A model generated the notes under the pieces. That model worked only from the letters and a program-made list of their open reading frames with translations. It was not told where the DNA came from and searched no databases. DNA of 35,024 bases from Nitrospirota bacterium (lineage in GTDB: Bacteria > Nitrospirota > Thermodesulfovibrionia > Thermodesulfovibrionales > UBA6898), in NCBI GenBank assembly GCA_016217675.1, contig JACRHC010000135.1, positions 1 to 35,024 of the forward strand, read 5' to 3'. Below are positions 7,952-16,723 of the stretch, piece after piece (within the stretch, counting starts at the first letter, position 1; each line of letters begins with the position of its first letter). The translations under genes were made by a program, and so were the position numbers.

Positions 7952-9481
7952 ATGGCTAACCTCGCAGAGACCATAAAGAACCTTCCGCCCAAAAACCTGA
8001 TTATCCTTGTCCTTGCGGTCGGCATGGCAGTGGCCGGTGTAGTATTTTTCGTGTCATGGATACAGCAGGCCGACTATCAGGTACTGTTTGCCAGCCTTGC
8101 TGAAAGCGATGCAGGCGGCATAGTGCAAAAACTGAAGGAACTGAAGGTGCCGTATAAGCTTGAGGCAGGAAGCATCATGGTCCCTGCTGACAAGGTCTAT
8201 GACCTGAGACTCCAGCTTGCAGCGCAGGGCCTGCCGCATGGCGGAGGCATCGGATTCGAGCTCTTTGACAAGGCTGATTTCGGATCAACGGACTTTGTGC
8301 AGAAGCTCAATTACCGCAGGGCGCTCCAGGGTGAACTCTCCCGGACGGTTATGGCGCTTGCAGAGGTGGAGCAGTGCAGAATCCATCTTGCAATACCTGA
8401 AAAATCTCTTTTCGTTCAGGAGGGAAACAACCCCAGTGCCTCGGTGCTTGTGAAGCTCAGGGCAGGCAGGAACCTTACCCAGGGTCAGATCCAGGGGATA
8501 GTCCATCTTGTCTCAAGCAGCATCGAGAACCTCAACCCCAGGGATGTTACGGTCGTTGACAGTCGTGGCGATATGCTGACACGACCGTCAGACAATAATG
8601 ATGCCGGCCTCAGCAACAGCCAGCTCGAATATCAGCATAACTATGAGAAGGACCTTGAATCACGTGCGCTTGCCATTTTGGAGCCGGTCGTGGGCAAAAG
8701 CAAGATCAGGGCAAAGGTTGCTGCTGCCATTGATTTTACCAAGGTTGAAAAGACAGAAGAAAAGTTTGATCCTGACGGACAGGTAATAAGAAGTGAACAG
8801 AAGAGCGTTGAGAAATCAACGTCTGGCGGCTCGGGCGGAGTCCCGGGTGTGGCATCAAATCTGCCGGGCAGGTCCGCGGCGCAGACCGGCGGGGGCCAGG
8901 CAGGCTCGCAGAAGCAGAACGAGACAACCAATTATGAAATAAGCAAGGTGACGAGCCATACGATTAACGCCTCCGGAGAGGTGAAAAAGGTCAGTATTGC
9001 AGTTATTGTTGACGGCACCTATGCTGAACAGGAGGGGTCCAAGGAGAAGAAGTATGCGCCCCGTACCGAAGAGGACCTGAAAAAATACGAGGACCTCATT
9101 AAGAAGGCGATCGGCTTCAATGCAGCAAGAGGCGATGAGGTGAGGATTGCAAACATGCCGTTTGAAAGTATCCCCCAGGAAGACCTTGGACCGGTCTCGA
9201 AATCATACATGCCGTATATCCTGACGGCAGCACGGTATGTTGTGCCGATCCTGGCCTTGCTCCTCTTCTTCCTCTTTGTGGTTAAGCCGCTCATGGGCAC
9301 GGTGACGACGATTGCAGCGCCCCGTACGGCAGGAGAGCTGCCTCTGCCGAGGACTGTTGCCGAGATCGAGAAGGCAATGGAGCCAAAAGCGATCCCCATG
9401 CAGGCAGATGTTGCTGACTGGGCAAAGAAGAACCCTGATCAGGCCGCAAGTCTGATCAAGACCTGGATTGAGGAGCGGTAA
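7952..9481 (+). CDS. fliF: Flagellar MS-ring protein FliF
   Basis: 509 residues. A first membrane segment lies at about 17-36 (LIILVLAVGMAVAGVVFFVS) and a second at about 425-447 (PILALLLFFLFVVKPLM), enclosing the periplasmic ring-building domains with the LQGELSRTVMALAEVEQCRIHLAIPE segment typical of the secretin-like/YscJ part. The acidic, tryptophan-containing cytoplasmic tail (ADVADWAKKNPDQAASLIKTWI) is the FliG-binding site. FliF forms the inner-membrane ring on which rod and C ring assemble. It is slightly shorter than enterobacterial FliF. Confidence 0.95.
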   Translation: MANLAETIKNLPPKNLIILVLAVGMAVAGVVFFVSWIQQADYQVLFASLAESDAGGIVQKLKELKVPYKLEAGSIMVPADKVYDLRLQLAAQGLPHGGGIGFELFDKADFGSTDFVQKLNYRRALQGELSRTVMALAEVEQCRIHLAIPEKSLFVQEGNNPSASVLVKLRAGRNLTQGQIQGIVHLVSSSIENLNPRDVTVVDSRGDMLTRPSDNNDAGLSNSQLEYQHNYEKDLESRALAILEPVVGKSKIRAKVAAAIDFTKVEKTEEKFDPDGQVIRSEQKSVEKSTSGGSGGVPGVASNLPGRSAAQTGGGQAGSQKQNETTNYEISKVTSHTINASGEVKKVSIAVIVDGTYAEQEGSKEKKYAPRTEEDLKKYEDLIKKAIGFNAARGDEVRIANMPFESIPQEDLGPVSKSYMPYILTAARYVVPILALLLFFLFVVKPLMGTVTTIAAPRTAGELPLPRTVAEIEKAMEPKAIPMQADVADWAKKNPDQAASLIKTWIEER

Positions 9482-10462
9482 ATGGCCTTCAGCGGACATG
9501 AAAAGGCTGCCATCTTCCTCAGTTCTGTAGGCGAGGAGGCTGCTGCCGAGATCCTGAAGAACCTTGACATCAAGGATGTGGGCAAGCTCAGCACGTACAT
9601 GAGCCGCCTAAAGACCCTCAGCAAAACCGATATTGACCATGTCTTTGGCGAAGTTGCAGAAAAGATCTCCAAGGGCGATCTCAGGGTCGGAGGCGATGAA
9701 TATGTAAAGAAGATCCTCTCAAAGGGATTAGGCGAGGAAAGTGCCAACAAGATCATCGAGATGGCCTCAAAGCAGAGCACCATAGACTCCCTCCGCTGGA
9801 TCGATTCCAAGACCCTTTCCAATTTCCTTATGACAGAACATCCGCAGACGATCGCCCTTATCCTCTGCCTTTTGGAGCCGACGCAGGCATCAGAGGTGCT
9901 CAGCGGCCTGCCGGATGCACTCAAGGCTGATGTGGCCATGCGCATTGCGACAACAGAGAGGATACCTGCAGATGCCATAGAAGAACTGGAAGAGGTGCTG
10001 AAAGGCCATCTTGATGTGAGCAAGGGCACCGGCAGAAAGCTCGGCGGCATCAAGACCGCTGCCGAGATACTGAACCAGTGCGACCGGTCAACAGAGAGCA
10101 TGATTCTTGAGAAGATCGAAGGGTCCAATGCAACGGTAGCTGATTCGATCAGGCAGCTGATGTTCGTCTTTGACGACCTGATCAGTGTTGATGACAGAGG
10201 TATGCAGATGATTCTCAAGGAGATCAGCACAGAGGATCTTTCCCTTGCGCTTAAAACAGCATCAGAGGTGCTCAGGGATAAGGTCTTCAAGAATATGTCC
10301 CAGAGAGCGGCCCAGATCCTTAAGGAAGATATGGAAGTGAAAGGGCCGGTAAAGGTCTCGGATGTTGAAAAGGCCCAGCAGAATATCGTAAAGGTGGCCA
10401 GAAAGCTCGAGGAAGAGGGCAAGCTGATGCTCGGCGGGAGAGGAGGAGAGGAGCTTGTCTAA
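9482..10462 (+). CDS. fliG: Flagellar motor switch protein FliG
   Basis: 326 residues, the usual length, starting directly after the fliF stop. N-terminal domain (KAAIFLSSVGEEAAAEILKNL) binds FliF; the middle domain holds the EHPQTIALIL motif; the C-terminal domain contains the charged helix FDDLISVDDRGMQMILKEI that interacts with the stator. It forms the rotor face of the C ring and sets rotation sense with FliM and FliN, which are not in this window. fliH begins inside its last codons. Confidence 0.95.
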   Translation: MAFSGHEKAAIFLSSVGEEAAAEILKNLDIKDVGKLSTYMSRLKTLSKTDIDHVFGEVAEKISKGDLRVGGDEYVKKILSKGLGEESANKIIEMASKQSTIDSLRWIDSKTLSNFLMTEHPQTIALILCLLEPTQASEVLSGLPDALKADVAMRIATTERIPADAIEELEEVLKGHLDVSKGTGRKLGGIKTAAEILNQCDRSTESMILEKIEGSNATVADSIRQLMFVFDDLISVDDRGMQMILKEISTEDLSLALKTASEVLRDKVFKNMSQRAAQILKEDMEVKGPVKVSDVEKAQQNIVKVARKLEEEGKLMLGGRGGEELV

Positions 10463-11069
10463 CGCAAAGATCTACAAGGACAGGGAGTCTGTCCTGTTCG
10501 GCATGCCCTCACTTGAGAGAAAAACTCAAAAGATCGAAAAGGGCATCACCTCCTCAAGGCAGTCCATAGACGAGATAGAACGCGATGCCTATGAAAAAGG
10601 GTATGCTGCAGGAGAGAAGGCAGGGCTGGAGATGGGCGCCCAGAAGGCTGAAGTGCTCCTCTCCAGGATCGAGCGCATGATCAGGGAGATTGAGGAATAC
10701 AGGACCAGGATTATCGAAGAGATAGAGCCGCAGCTGCTGGAACTCTCTTCAGAGATTGCAAAAAAGGTCATCCTTGAAGAACTGAGCATTAAGCCTGAGG
10801 TGATGGTTGCTATTGTCAAGGAAGCAATGCGAAAACTCGAAAGGGCGGGTCCGATCACCATAAAGATGAACCCTGCAGTACATGAACTTTTCAAGCGGCT
10901 GAAGCCTCAGCTCCTTGAGATTCACCCTGACATTATTTTTGACCTTGACCCCTCATTTGCACCAAACGGGCAGATCGTAATCGGCGCCAGCGAGGAGATT
11001 GTGACTGATATAGACTCCCAGGTCACCAACATCATGGAAGACATGGGAGGCAGCCGTGGCAATCATTGA
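10455..11069 (+). CDS. fliH: Flagellar export apparatus protein FliH
   Basis: 204 residues from a TTG at 10455 that overlaps the fliG stop by 8 bases and has GGAGGAGAGG just upstream. The N-terminal third includes YEKGYAAGEKAGLEMGAQKA, the glycine-rich repeat helix region typical of FliH/YscL, followed by a V-ATPase E-subunit-like C-terminus (LSSEIAKKVILEEL to the end). FliH holds the FliI ATPase in check and docks it to the export gate. The gene overlaps fliI by 14 bases, implying coupled translation of the two partners. Confidence 0.88.
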   Translation: MSNAKIYKDRESVLFGMPSLERKTQKIEKGITSSRQSIDEIERDAYEKGYAAGEKAGLEMGAQKAEVLLSRIERMIREIEEYRTRIIEEIEPQLLELSSEIAKKVILEELSIKPEVMVAIVKEAMRKLERAGPITIKMNPAVHELFKRLKPQLLEIHPDIIFDLDPSFAPNGQIVIGASEEIVTDIDSQVTNIMEDMGGSRGNH

Positions 11070-12378
11070 TCTTTCCGCGTACAAGAAGTCACTCAGCGAC
11101 GCTGAACCCCTGAGGCTTTACGGCAAGATTGACGAGATTACCGGCATAATCATAAAGGCCAGCGGCCTCAGGGTGAGCATTGGCGAGGCATGCAAGATTT
11201 ACACGGAACACGGGCCGGTAATTGATGCCGAGGTTGTCGGGTTCAGGGATGGCAAGGTGTTGCTTATGGCCGTCGGAGAGCTTGCCGGTATCAAGCCCGG
11301 CAGCAGAGTGCTGCCGGTCGGAAAAAAAGTTTCCGTAAAAGTAGGCCCCGGCCTTATTGGCAGGATTATCGATGACAGGGGAAATCCGATTGACAACAAG
11401 GGGCCGATTATTGGTGAAGACTATCCGCTCTTTGCCCATTCTCCCAATCCCCTTACCAGGCAGAGAATTACGAAGCCCATGGACCTTGGCATCCGGGCGA
11501 TCAACGGACTGCTCACCTGCGGCAGCGGACAGAGAATGGGTATCATGGCCGGCAGCGGCGTGGGTAAGAGCGTGCTCCTCGGCATGATAGCGAAATACAC
11601 TGAGGCTGAAGTGAATATCATTGCCCTGATCGGTGAGCGTGGCAGGGAAGTCCGCGAGTTTATAGAACGCGACCTTGGCGAAGGACTGAAAAAATCGGTG
11701 GTGGTTATCTCCACGGCCGAGCAGCCGCCTCTTGCAAAAGTGCGCGGGGCCTTTACGGCTACGGCAATAGCTGAATACTACCGGGAGAGGGGACAGAATG
11801 TCCTTCTCCTGATGGACTCTCTCACACGGGTGGCCATGGCGCAGAGAGAGATAGGTCTTGCCATAGGCGAACCACCTGCCTCAAAAGGATATACACCATC
11901 GGTCTTCACTATGCTGCCGAAGCTGCTCGAACGTGTCGGCACGGCTGAAGGCAGGGGAAGCATTACCGGCCTCTATACGGTGCTTGTTGAAGGCGATGAC
12001 CTGCAGGAGCCGATTGCTGATGCGACGAGAGCGATCCTTGACGGTCATATTGTGCTTTCGAGGGAGCTGGCCATGGAGGGCCATTACCCCTCGATCGATG
12101 TCCTTAAGTCGATCAGCAGGGTTATGCCCGATATTGTTGACAAGGGGCATCGTGACTTTGCCGCACGCTTTGTCGAAACACTGGCAACGTATAAGAAGAT
12201 GGAGGATATGATAAACCTTGGTGCCTACAAGGACGGCTCTAATCCCAGGGTGGATTATGCCATCAAAATGATCGACAGGCTCAGGGGGTATCTCAGGCAG
12301 GGTATGGATGACAGGCGGGACATGGGCGACAGCCTGCAGGGGCTTTATATGCTTTTTGAAGAGATGGCGCATGAGTAA
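11056..12378 (+). CDS. fliI: Flagellum-specific ATPase FliI
   Basis: 440 residues from a GTG at 11056 inside fliH. Walker A is AGSGVGKS (165-172), with GERGREVREFIERDLG and the Walker B-like LLLMDSLTR following; GEPPASKGYTPSVF is the F1-beta-type signature. It powers unfolding and delivery of export substrates at the base of the flagellum. Length and motif order are standard. It overlaps fliJ by 8 bases (ATGAGTAA). Confidence 0.96.
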   Translation: MAIIDLSAYKKSLSDAEPLRLYGKIDEITGIIIKASGLRVSIGEACKIYTEHGPVIDAEVVGFRDGKVLLMAVGELAGIKPGSRVLPVGKKVSVKVGPGLIGRIIDDRGNPIDNKGPIIGEDYPLFAHSPNPLTRQRITKPMDLGIRAINGLLTCGSGQRMGIMAGSGVGKSVLLGMIAKYTEAEVNIIALIGERGREVREFIERDLGEGLKKSVVVISTAEQPPLAKVRGAFTATAIAEYYRERGQNVLLLMDSLTRVAMAQREIGLAIGEPPASKGYTPSVFTMLPKLLERVGTAEGRGSITGLYTVLVEGDDLQEPIADATRAILDGHIVLSRELAMEGHYPSIDVLKSISRVMPDIVDKGHRDFAARFVETLATYKKMEDMINLGAYKDGSNPRVDYAIKMIDRLRGYLRQGMDDRRDMGDSLQGLYMLFEEMAHE

Positions 12379-12814
12379 GATCAGGACCGTATCGCGGGTT
12401 CTCGGCATCAAAGACCGCAAAAAAGAGGAGATTGAAAATGAGGTCAGGCAGCTCCGCGGCCAGATCAGGGAGCTTGAGGCTGAGCTCGCCTCTCTGGAAA
12501 AGAGATTCTCGGAGACCGCTGCAGAATTTGAAGAAAAGCAGAAAAGCAGCGATCTGGATGTACACAGACTCGAGCTTTTTTATAACTATTTCGCAAAGCT
12601 CGATGAGGATATGAACGCGCAGAAGAAAGAGATCATCCGGAGGCTGTCTGAGCTGAGCGGGCGTCAGGAAGCGCTGATAGAGGCATATAAGGAAAAGAAG
12701 CTTTTTGAGATACTGAAGGACCGCATTGTAAAAGAAGATTCTGCAGAAAAAGACCGGGCTGACCAGAAAGAGCAGGATTTTCTGCATCTCGCAAAGAGGC
12801 AGAGGGAAAGATGA
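12371..12814 (+). CDS. fliJ: Flagellar export protein FliJ
   Basis: 147 residues from the ATG at 12371, which overlaps the fliI stop; an upstream in-frame ATG at 12308 lies wholly inside fliI and is not needed. The protein is almost entirely coiled coil (KKEEIENEVRQLRGQIRELE and so on), as expected for FliJ, the gamma-subunit-like stalk that inserts in the FliI hexamer. Identification rests on size, coiled coil and position directly after fliI. Confidence 0.85.
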   Translation: MSKIRTVSRVLGIKDRKKEEIENEVRQLRGQIRELEAELASLEKRFSETAAEFEEKQKSSDLDVHRLELFYNYFAKLDEDMNAQKKEIIRRLSELSGRQEALIEAYKEKKLFEILKDRIVKEDSAEKDRADQKEQDFLHLAKRQRER

Positions 12815-13419
12815 GAAGAAAGAACGGTCAGCAATCAGCCGTCAGCGATCAGCATCGCAATGCCGGAACAGGTGTAGAACCGAAGGGCTGGAGCACCTCA
12901 AGTCTTGTCTTCTTTTTTGTTGTTACAGGGTTTTTGCTTATAGCGCAGAGCTCATGGCTCATTGCTGCCAATGCCCCTGTAAAGCAGGAGGAGAAGAAGG
13001 CAGCTACCAGGGCTGAGGTTAAGACGGAGATTAAAACAGAAGAAAAGAAGAAGACCGGGCTTGCCGAAAAAGAAGAGGCGCTAAAGAAAGAAGAAGCCCG
13101 GCTCAAGGTTCTGAAGAAGGAGCTCGACGAAAAGATTGATACCTATACCAGACTTCTTGCGCGCATGGAAGAGGTGCTTAAATCCATGGACACAGCCAAA
13201 GGCGAGAGGTATGAGCATCTGATAAAGGCATATGAGGCAATGCCGAATGAGGAGGCTGCTGTCCGTCTGTCCGCCCTTGAAGAAAAGACCGCTGTCAATA
13301 TCCTGATAAGGATGAAGAGCAAAAAGGCAGGATTGGTAATGGCTTCAATGGATTCAAAGAAGGCGGCTTCTCTGACCGAAGGCATGATGAGTATGGCGAA
13401 AAAATTTCCTACCAAATGA
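12811..13419 (+). CDS. MotE/FlbB-like flagellar protein with MgtE-N-type domain
   Basis: 202 residues, start overlapping the fliJ stop (ATGA). A membrane anchor or uncleaved signal lies at about 30-53 (SSLVFFFVVTGFLLIAQSSWLIAA), then a lysine/glutamate-rich coiled coil (55-130), then a small helical domain with the pattern YEAMPNEEAAVRLSALEEKTAVNIL..MKSKKAGLVMASMD, which resembles the MgtE intracellular N-domain found in MotE and FlbB-like motor proteins. Proteins of this kind follow fliJ in many flagellar operons and act in the periplasm on stator or motor proteins. The first 20 residues are odd: they are encoded by a heptamer tract (12827-12854). Likely last gene of the first flagellar unit. 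Confidence 0.75.
   Translation: MRRKNGQQSAVSDQHRNAGTGVEPKGWSTSSLVFFFVVTGFLLIAQSSWLIAANAPVKQEEKKAATRAEVKTEIKTEEKKKTGLAEKEEALKKEEARLKVLKKELDEKIDTYTRLLARMEEVLKSMDTAKGERYEHLIKAYEAMPNEEAAVRLSALEEKTAVNILIRMKSKKAGLVMASMDSKKAASLTEGMMSMAKKFPTK
12827..12854. repeat. Heptamer tract inside the motE-like gene
   Basis: Four units GTCAGCA-ATCAGCC-GTCAGCG-ATCAGCA (consensus RTCAGCN). It encodes residues 6-15 (GQQSAVSDQH region). 28 bases is not a multiple of 3, so gain or loss of one unit would shift the frame. Confidence 0.75.
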
Positions 13420-13516
13420 AATCTTTTCTCGGTAGTCCTGGTGTTGCCCATAAGGGTCCCTCTGCCTTATTCATTAAAATCAAATAGATAGAAAAGTCAT
13501 AGACCCTTCCGGCAGC

Positions 13517-13532
13517 TGGCACGCAGCTTGCC
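13517..13532 (+). promoter_or_regulatory. Sigma-54 (-24/-12) promoter for fliK-flgD-flgE
   Basis: TGGCACG (13517-13523), 4 bases, TTGCC (13528-13532); both GG and GC are perfect. Expected transcription start is about 13543, only a base or two before the fliK ATG at 13545. Confidence 0.85.
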
Positions 13533-13544
13533 ATATAGGTTGTC

Positions 13545-14840
13545 ATGAACATCTTCATGACCATTGATCCAGCCGTCGCGGAAGCACCAGATCCTAAGGC
13601 CTCAGCTGCCCGGACTTCTTCGCCTGAGCTGGGTGGTGCTTTTGATATCCTCCTCGCCCAACTGATGCAGGCGATCTTGACATTGCCTGTTCAGGCTGAA
13701 CTCGCAGTTACTGACCAGACAATGCAGGCTAAGGAGAACTTGGCCACAGCCCTTCCGGCAGCCGGCGCTGCGCAGGGTGAGGCATCAATGTCGCTTCTGA
13801 CTGCCCTTCAGACGGTCCAGTCTGCCTCTGCCAAGGCGATAATGGGTCTGCCGGATGGTGCAGAGGCACCGGCAGATGCAATTCCCTTTGCCGGTCAGGC
13901 AGTTCAGGCTGAGGCGAATACAGCCGCAGCACTTTTTGCCGATGACGCTGCCCGGGAGATGGCGCCGCTGTTGTCTCTGACCGCACTCCAGACTGTCCAA
14001 TCAGCCTTTGCTGCAATGATAGAAGACGCGCTGGTCAGCTCCGCTCCGAAAGAAGGGGCTCTCCCCGAAGGCTCGGCCAGACAGGTGCAAACAGCCCTCC
14101 CTGAAGCCCTCTCTGCTTCTGCTGATGCAGCCGAGGAAGGCATTAACCTGACATCGGCGGCAAGGCCTGACAGCAAGGAAGGTGCGCAGATTGTCCAACC
14201 GCCTGCTGATGCGGTGAAGAAGGCCCCTGCTATTGAAGCGCAGCAGCCCCAGGTAATGCGGGAAATCATACTCGCAGAAGGCAGCAGTAATAATGTGACG
14301 GACGACCTGCCGCTGGCAGACCGGAACGCAGAGATAAATATATTGCCGGAAACCCTGCAGGTAAACAGCGCCGGGCCCGAAGGGATGATACGATTTCATG
14401 CAGAGGCGGCAGGCAGTCCTGCTGCTGTTGCCAATGTCCGCCATCTTTCAGAAGGCATGCATATTGAGGGAAATCGCCTTGTTATCACCCGGCTGGATGG
14501 TACATCGCTCCAGATATCACTCCAGCCTGAGGGATTGGGCAAACTCGATATCGGTCTACTGCTCGACAAGGGCGTTGTGAACGCCCAGATACAGGCATCG
14601 AGCGTTGCGGGCAAGGAGTTGATAGAAAAGCATATGGCGGATATTGTGAATGCCCTCGCACAGGAAGGTATTGCCATCGGAGGGTTTTCCGTTTCGCTCA
14701 AGGATGACAGGAATAATTTTTCCTGGAGCCAGCGCCAAAGTCAGGGACATGAGATTCAGGGAGAACCTGCCATGAACCATGAATATATCAGCATCCCCCG
14801 ACAGGTTATCGATCGGGGCGTGGTAAGCATTTTCGTCTGA
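13545..14840 (+). CDS. fliK: Flagellar hook-length control protein FliK
   Basis: 431 residues. The N-terminal two thirds are alanine/glutamine-rich and poorly conserved, as usual for FliK, and contain a tandem-like repeat of LTALQTVQSA about 60 residues apart. The C-terminal domain (LQISLQPEGLGKLDIGLLLDKGVVNAQ, then IEKHMADIVNALAQEGIAIGGFSVSL) is the Flg_hook domain that switches export specificity from hook to filament when the hook reaches length. No ribosome site precedes the ATG at 13545; a second ATG at 13557 is possible. It opens the second flagellar unit under its own sigma-54 promoter. Confidence 0.88.
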   Translation: MNIFMTIDPAVAEAPDPKASAARTSSPELGGAFDILLAQLMQAILTLPVQAELAVTDQTMQAKENLATALPAAGAAQGEASMSLLTALQTVQSASAKAIMGLPDGAEAPADAIPFAGQAVQAEANTAAALFADDAAREMAPLLSLTALQTVQSAFAAMIEDALVSSAPKEGALPEGSARQVQTALPEALSASADAAEEGINLTSAARPDSKEGAQIVQPPADAVKKAPAIEAQQPQVMREIILAEGSSNNVTDDLPLADRNAEINILPETLQVNSAGPEGMIRFHAEAAGSPAAVANVRHLSEGMHIEGNRLVITRLDGTSLQISLQPEGLGKLDIGLLLDKGVVNAQIQASSVAGKELIEKHMADIVNALAQEGIAIGGFSVSLKDDRNNFSWSQRQSQGHEIQGEPAMNHEYISIPRQVIDRGVVSIFV

Positions 14841-14852
14841 AAGGAGACAGAT

Positions 14853-15227
14853 ATGGATATTGCATCAGCAGCAGGCAAGACATTGGGCAAGGAGGAATTC
14901 TTAAGGCTCTTTACAAACCAGCTTAAATATCAGGACCCGCTCAAACCGATGGACAGCACAGAGTTCACTGCCCAGCTGGCCCAGTTCAGCTCACTTGAAC
15001 AGCTTTTCAATATCAGCAACGGGCTTGAACAGATGCTCTCCTTCCAGGGGTCCATGAACAATGGCATGACCGTCGGTTTCATCGGCAGGACAGTGGTTGC
15101 CCAGGATGGCGTGACAGGCAGGGTCATTGGCGTGGAGTTTGACCAGAACGTTGCCACCCTCGTCCTGGAGGGCGGCCAGAAATATCCGATCGGCCAGATC
15201 AGTCAAATATTCGAGACAACAATCTAA
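14853..15227 (+). CDS. flgD: Flagellar hook assembly protein FlgD (short form)
   Basis: 124 residues. The N-terminal FlgD domain is clear (LGKEEFLRLFTNQLKYQDPL, then DSTEFTAQLAQFSSLEQL). After it there is only a compact segment (GFIGRTVVAQDGVTGRVIGVE...GGQKYPIGQISQI), so the Ig-like insertion of the 220-residue enterobacterial protein is missing. FlgD caps the growing hook and is shed on completion. GGAGA ribosome site 8 bases upstream; 12-base gap to flgE after it holds AAGGAGG. Short FlgD forms are known in other phyla, so this is probably functional. Confidence 0.92.
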   Translation: MDIASAAGKTLGKEEFLRLFTNQLKYQDPLKPMDSTEFTAQLAQFSSLEQLFNISNGLEQMLSFQGSMNNGMTVGFIGRTVVAQDGVTGRVIGVEFDQNVATLVLEGGQKYPIGQISQIFETTI

Positions 15228-15239
15228 GGAGGTTTTACC

Positions 15240-16538
15240 ATGTTATCATCGCTTTTCACCGGAGTTAGTGGTTTGAGTGCCAACGGGACTTCGCTCTCTG
15301 TAATTTCGGACAATATCGCAAACATGAATACGATCGGTTTCAAGTCAAGCAGGGTCTCTTTTGGTGACGTTCTGAGCCAGACGCTTGGCGGCATATCAGG
15401 CTCATCGCAGATAGGTCGCGGGGTCATGGTCGGCAGCATCGATCCCATCATGACCCAGGGCTCATTTGAAACCACGTCGAATGGTCTGGATTTGGCTATT
15501 GACGGCAACGGATTCTTTATGGTCAACGATAACGGCGTAATCGCTTATACACGGGCGGGCCAGTTCTCCCTTGACAGCAGCGGCAATATCATCAACCCCG
15601 ATGGCCTGATACTTCAGGGCTATAGGGCAGATGCCTCAGGAACCATTACAGGCGCGCTCGGCAATCTGACAATCGGCGCTGTGCAGAGTTCCCCCCAAAT
15701 TACGGCGAACGTGGCCATTTCGGTAAACCTCGATGCGACCGAGACGGTTCCAGCTGCAGCCTTTACCCTTGATGGCAACGGCGACGGCATTGATAATGAC
15801 CCTGCCAACTTCAACAAATCGACTACGGTCACGGTCTATGACTCGCAGGGCGGAGCCCATGACGTAACCGCTTATTTTGTCAAAACAGCGGATAATGCCT
15901 GGGACGTCCACTATGTGAATGTGGACCCTACTGACCCTACGCTCCTGGTCGACGCGGGTACTCAGGCGCTCACCTTTGGCACAGACGGTTCGCTGACTGA
16001 CGACAGCAGCGGTACCGCAATAAGTTTCGATTTTGGAACAGCCGTGACCAGTCCGCAGGACGTGACATTCAACTTTGGCACAGGAACCGGTGAGACGCCG
16101 GCCGGCACCGGACTGGATGGCACAACTCAGTTTGCATCGGATTTTGCCGTAACGAAACTGAGCCAGGACGGATATGCTTCAGGCTCGTTGAAAAACGTTG
16201 TAATTGATGCCTCCGGGATTATGACCGGGATATTCACCAACGGCCAGTCTCGGGCTATAGGCCAGGTAGCCCTGGCAAAGTTTGTGGCACCTGAAGGTCT
16301 GGTCAAACTCGGCAGGAACCTCTATGGGGAGTCTCATGATTCAGGCCAGCCCATTATAGGCGCAGCGTCGACCGGCGGCATGGGAAGAGTGCTCTCAAAT
16401 TCGCTTGAATTAAGTAATGTGGATCTTGCCGCAGAATTCGTCAATATGATCACCTCCCAGCGCTCGTTCCAGGCGAATTCCCGGGTTATTACAACATCAG
16501 ACGAACTGTTGCAGGAACTGGTGAACCTGAAGCGGTAA
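15240..16538 (+). CDS. flgE: Flagellar hook protein FlgE
   Basis: 432 residues with the hook/rod N-terminal signature (GVSGLSANGTSLSVISDNIA, NMNTIGFKSSRVSF) and C-terminal helix (DLAAEFVNMITSQRSFQANS). Between them is the variable surface domain, rich in Asp, Thr and Gly. It polymerises into the hook after export, with FlgD as cap. Strong ribosome site AAGGAGG. It is the last flagellar gene here and is followed by a heptamer tract and a terminator. Two segments of it (about 15605-15655 and 16326-16397) recur as a decayed copy at 20341-20466. Confidence 0.95.
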   Translation: MLSSLFTGVSGLSANGTSLSVISDNIANMNTIGFKSSRVSFGDVLSQTLGGISGSSQIGRGVMVGSIDPIMTQGSFETTSNGLDLAIDGNGFFMVNDNGVIAYTRAGQFSLDSSGNIINPDGLILQGYRADASGTITGALGNLTIGAVQSSPQITANVAISVNLDATETVPAAAFTLDGNGDGIDNDPANFNKSTTVTVYDSQGGAHDVTAYFVKTADNAWDVHYVNVDPTDPTLLVDAGTQALTFGTDGSLTDDSSGTAISFDFGTAVTSPQDVTFNFGTGTGETPAGTGLDGTTQFASDFAVTKLSQDGYASGSLKNVVIDASGIMTGIFTNGQSRAIGQVALAKFVAPEGLVKLGRNLYGESHDSGQPIIGAASTGGMGRVLSNSLELSNVDLAAEFVNMITSQRSFQANSRVITTSDELLQELVNLKR

Positions 16539-16600
16539 TATTAGTTCGTGGGTGTAACTACACTTTGTCAGAGGAATTTATGCAACTGGAGAGATAATTA

Positions 16601-16635
16601 AGTTCGTAGTTGATATTAGCTGATTGCTGATTACG
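16601..16635. repeat. Heptamer tract abutting the flgE terminator
   Basis: AGTTCGT-AGTTGAT-ATTAGCT-GATTGCT-GATTACG, five degenerate units of period 7. Its last two bases are the first bases of the terminator stem. Confidence 0.55.
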
Positions 16636-16675
16636 AAAGAGGCAGGCGTGTTTAACGCCTGCCTCTTTCGTTTTT
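16634..16675 (+). terminator. Rho-independent terminator after flgE
   Basis: Perfect 15-bp stem, CGAAAGAGGCAGGCG (16634-16648) with CGCCTGCCTCTTTCG (16656-16670), a 7-base loop, and TTTTT after it. It closes the fliK-flgD-flgE unit. Confidence 0.93.
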
Positions 16676-16723
16676 CTGCTGTTGAAAAGTCGGATAAAGG
16701 TAAATATTTGCGGTGGACTTTGT

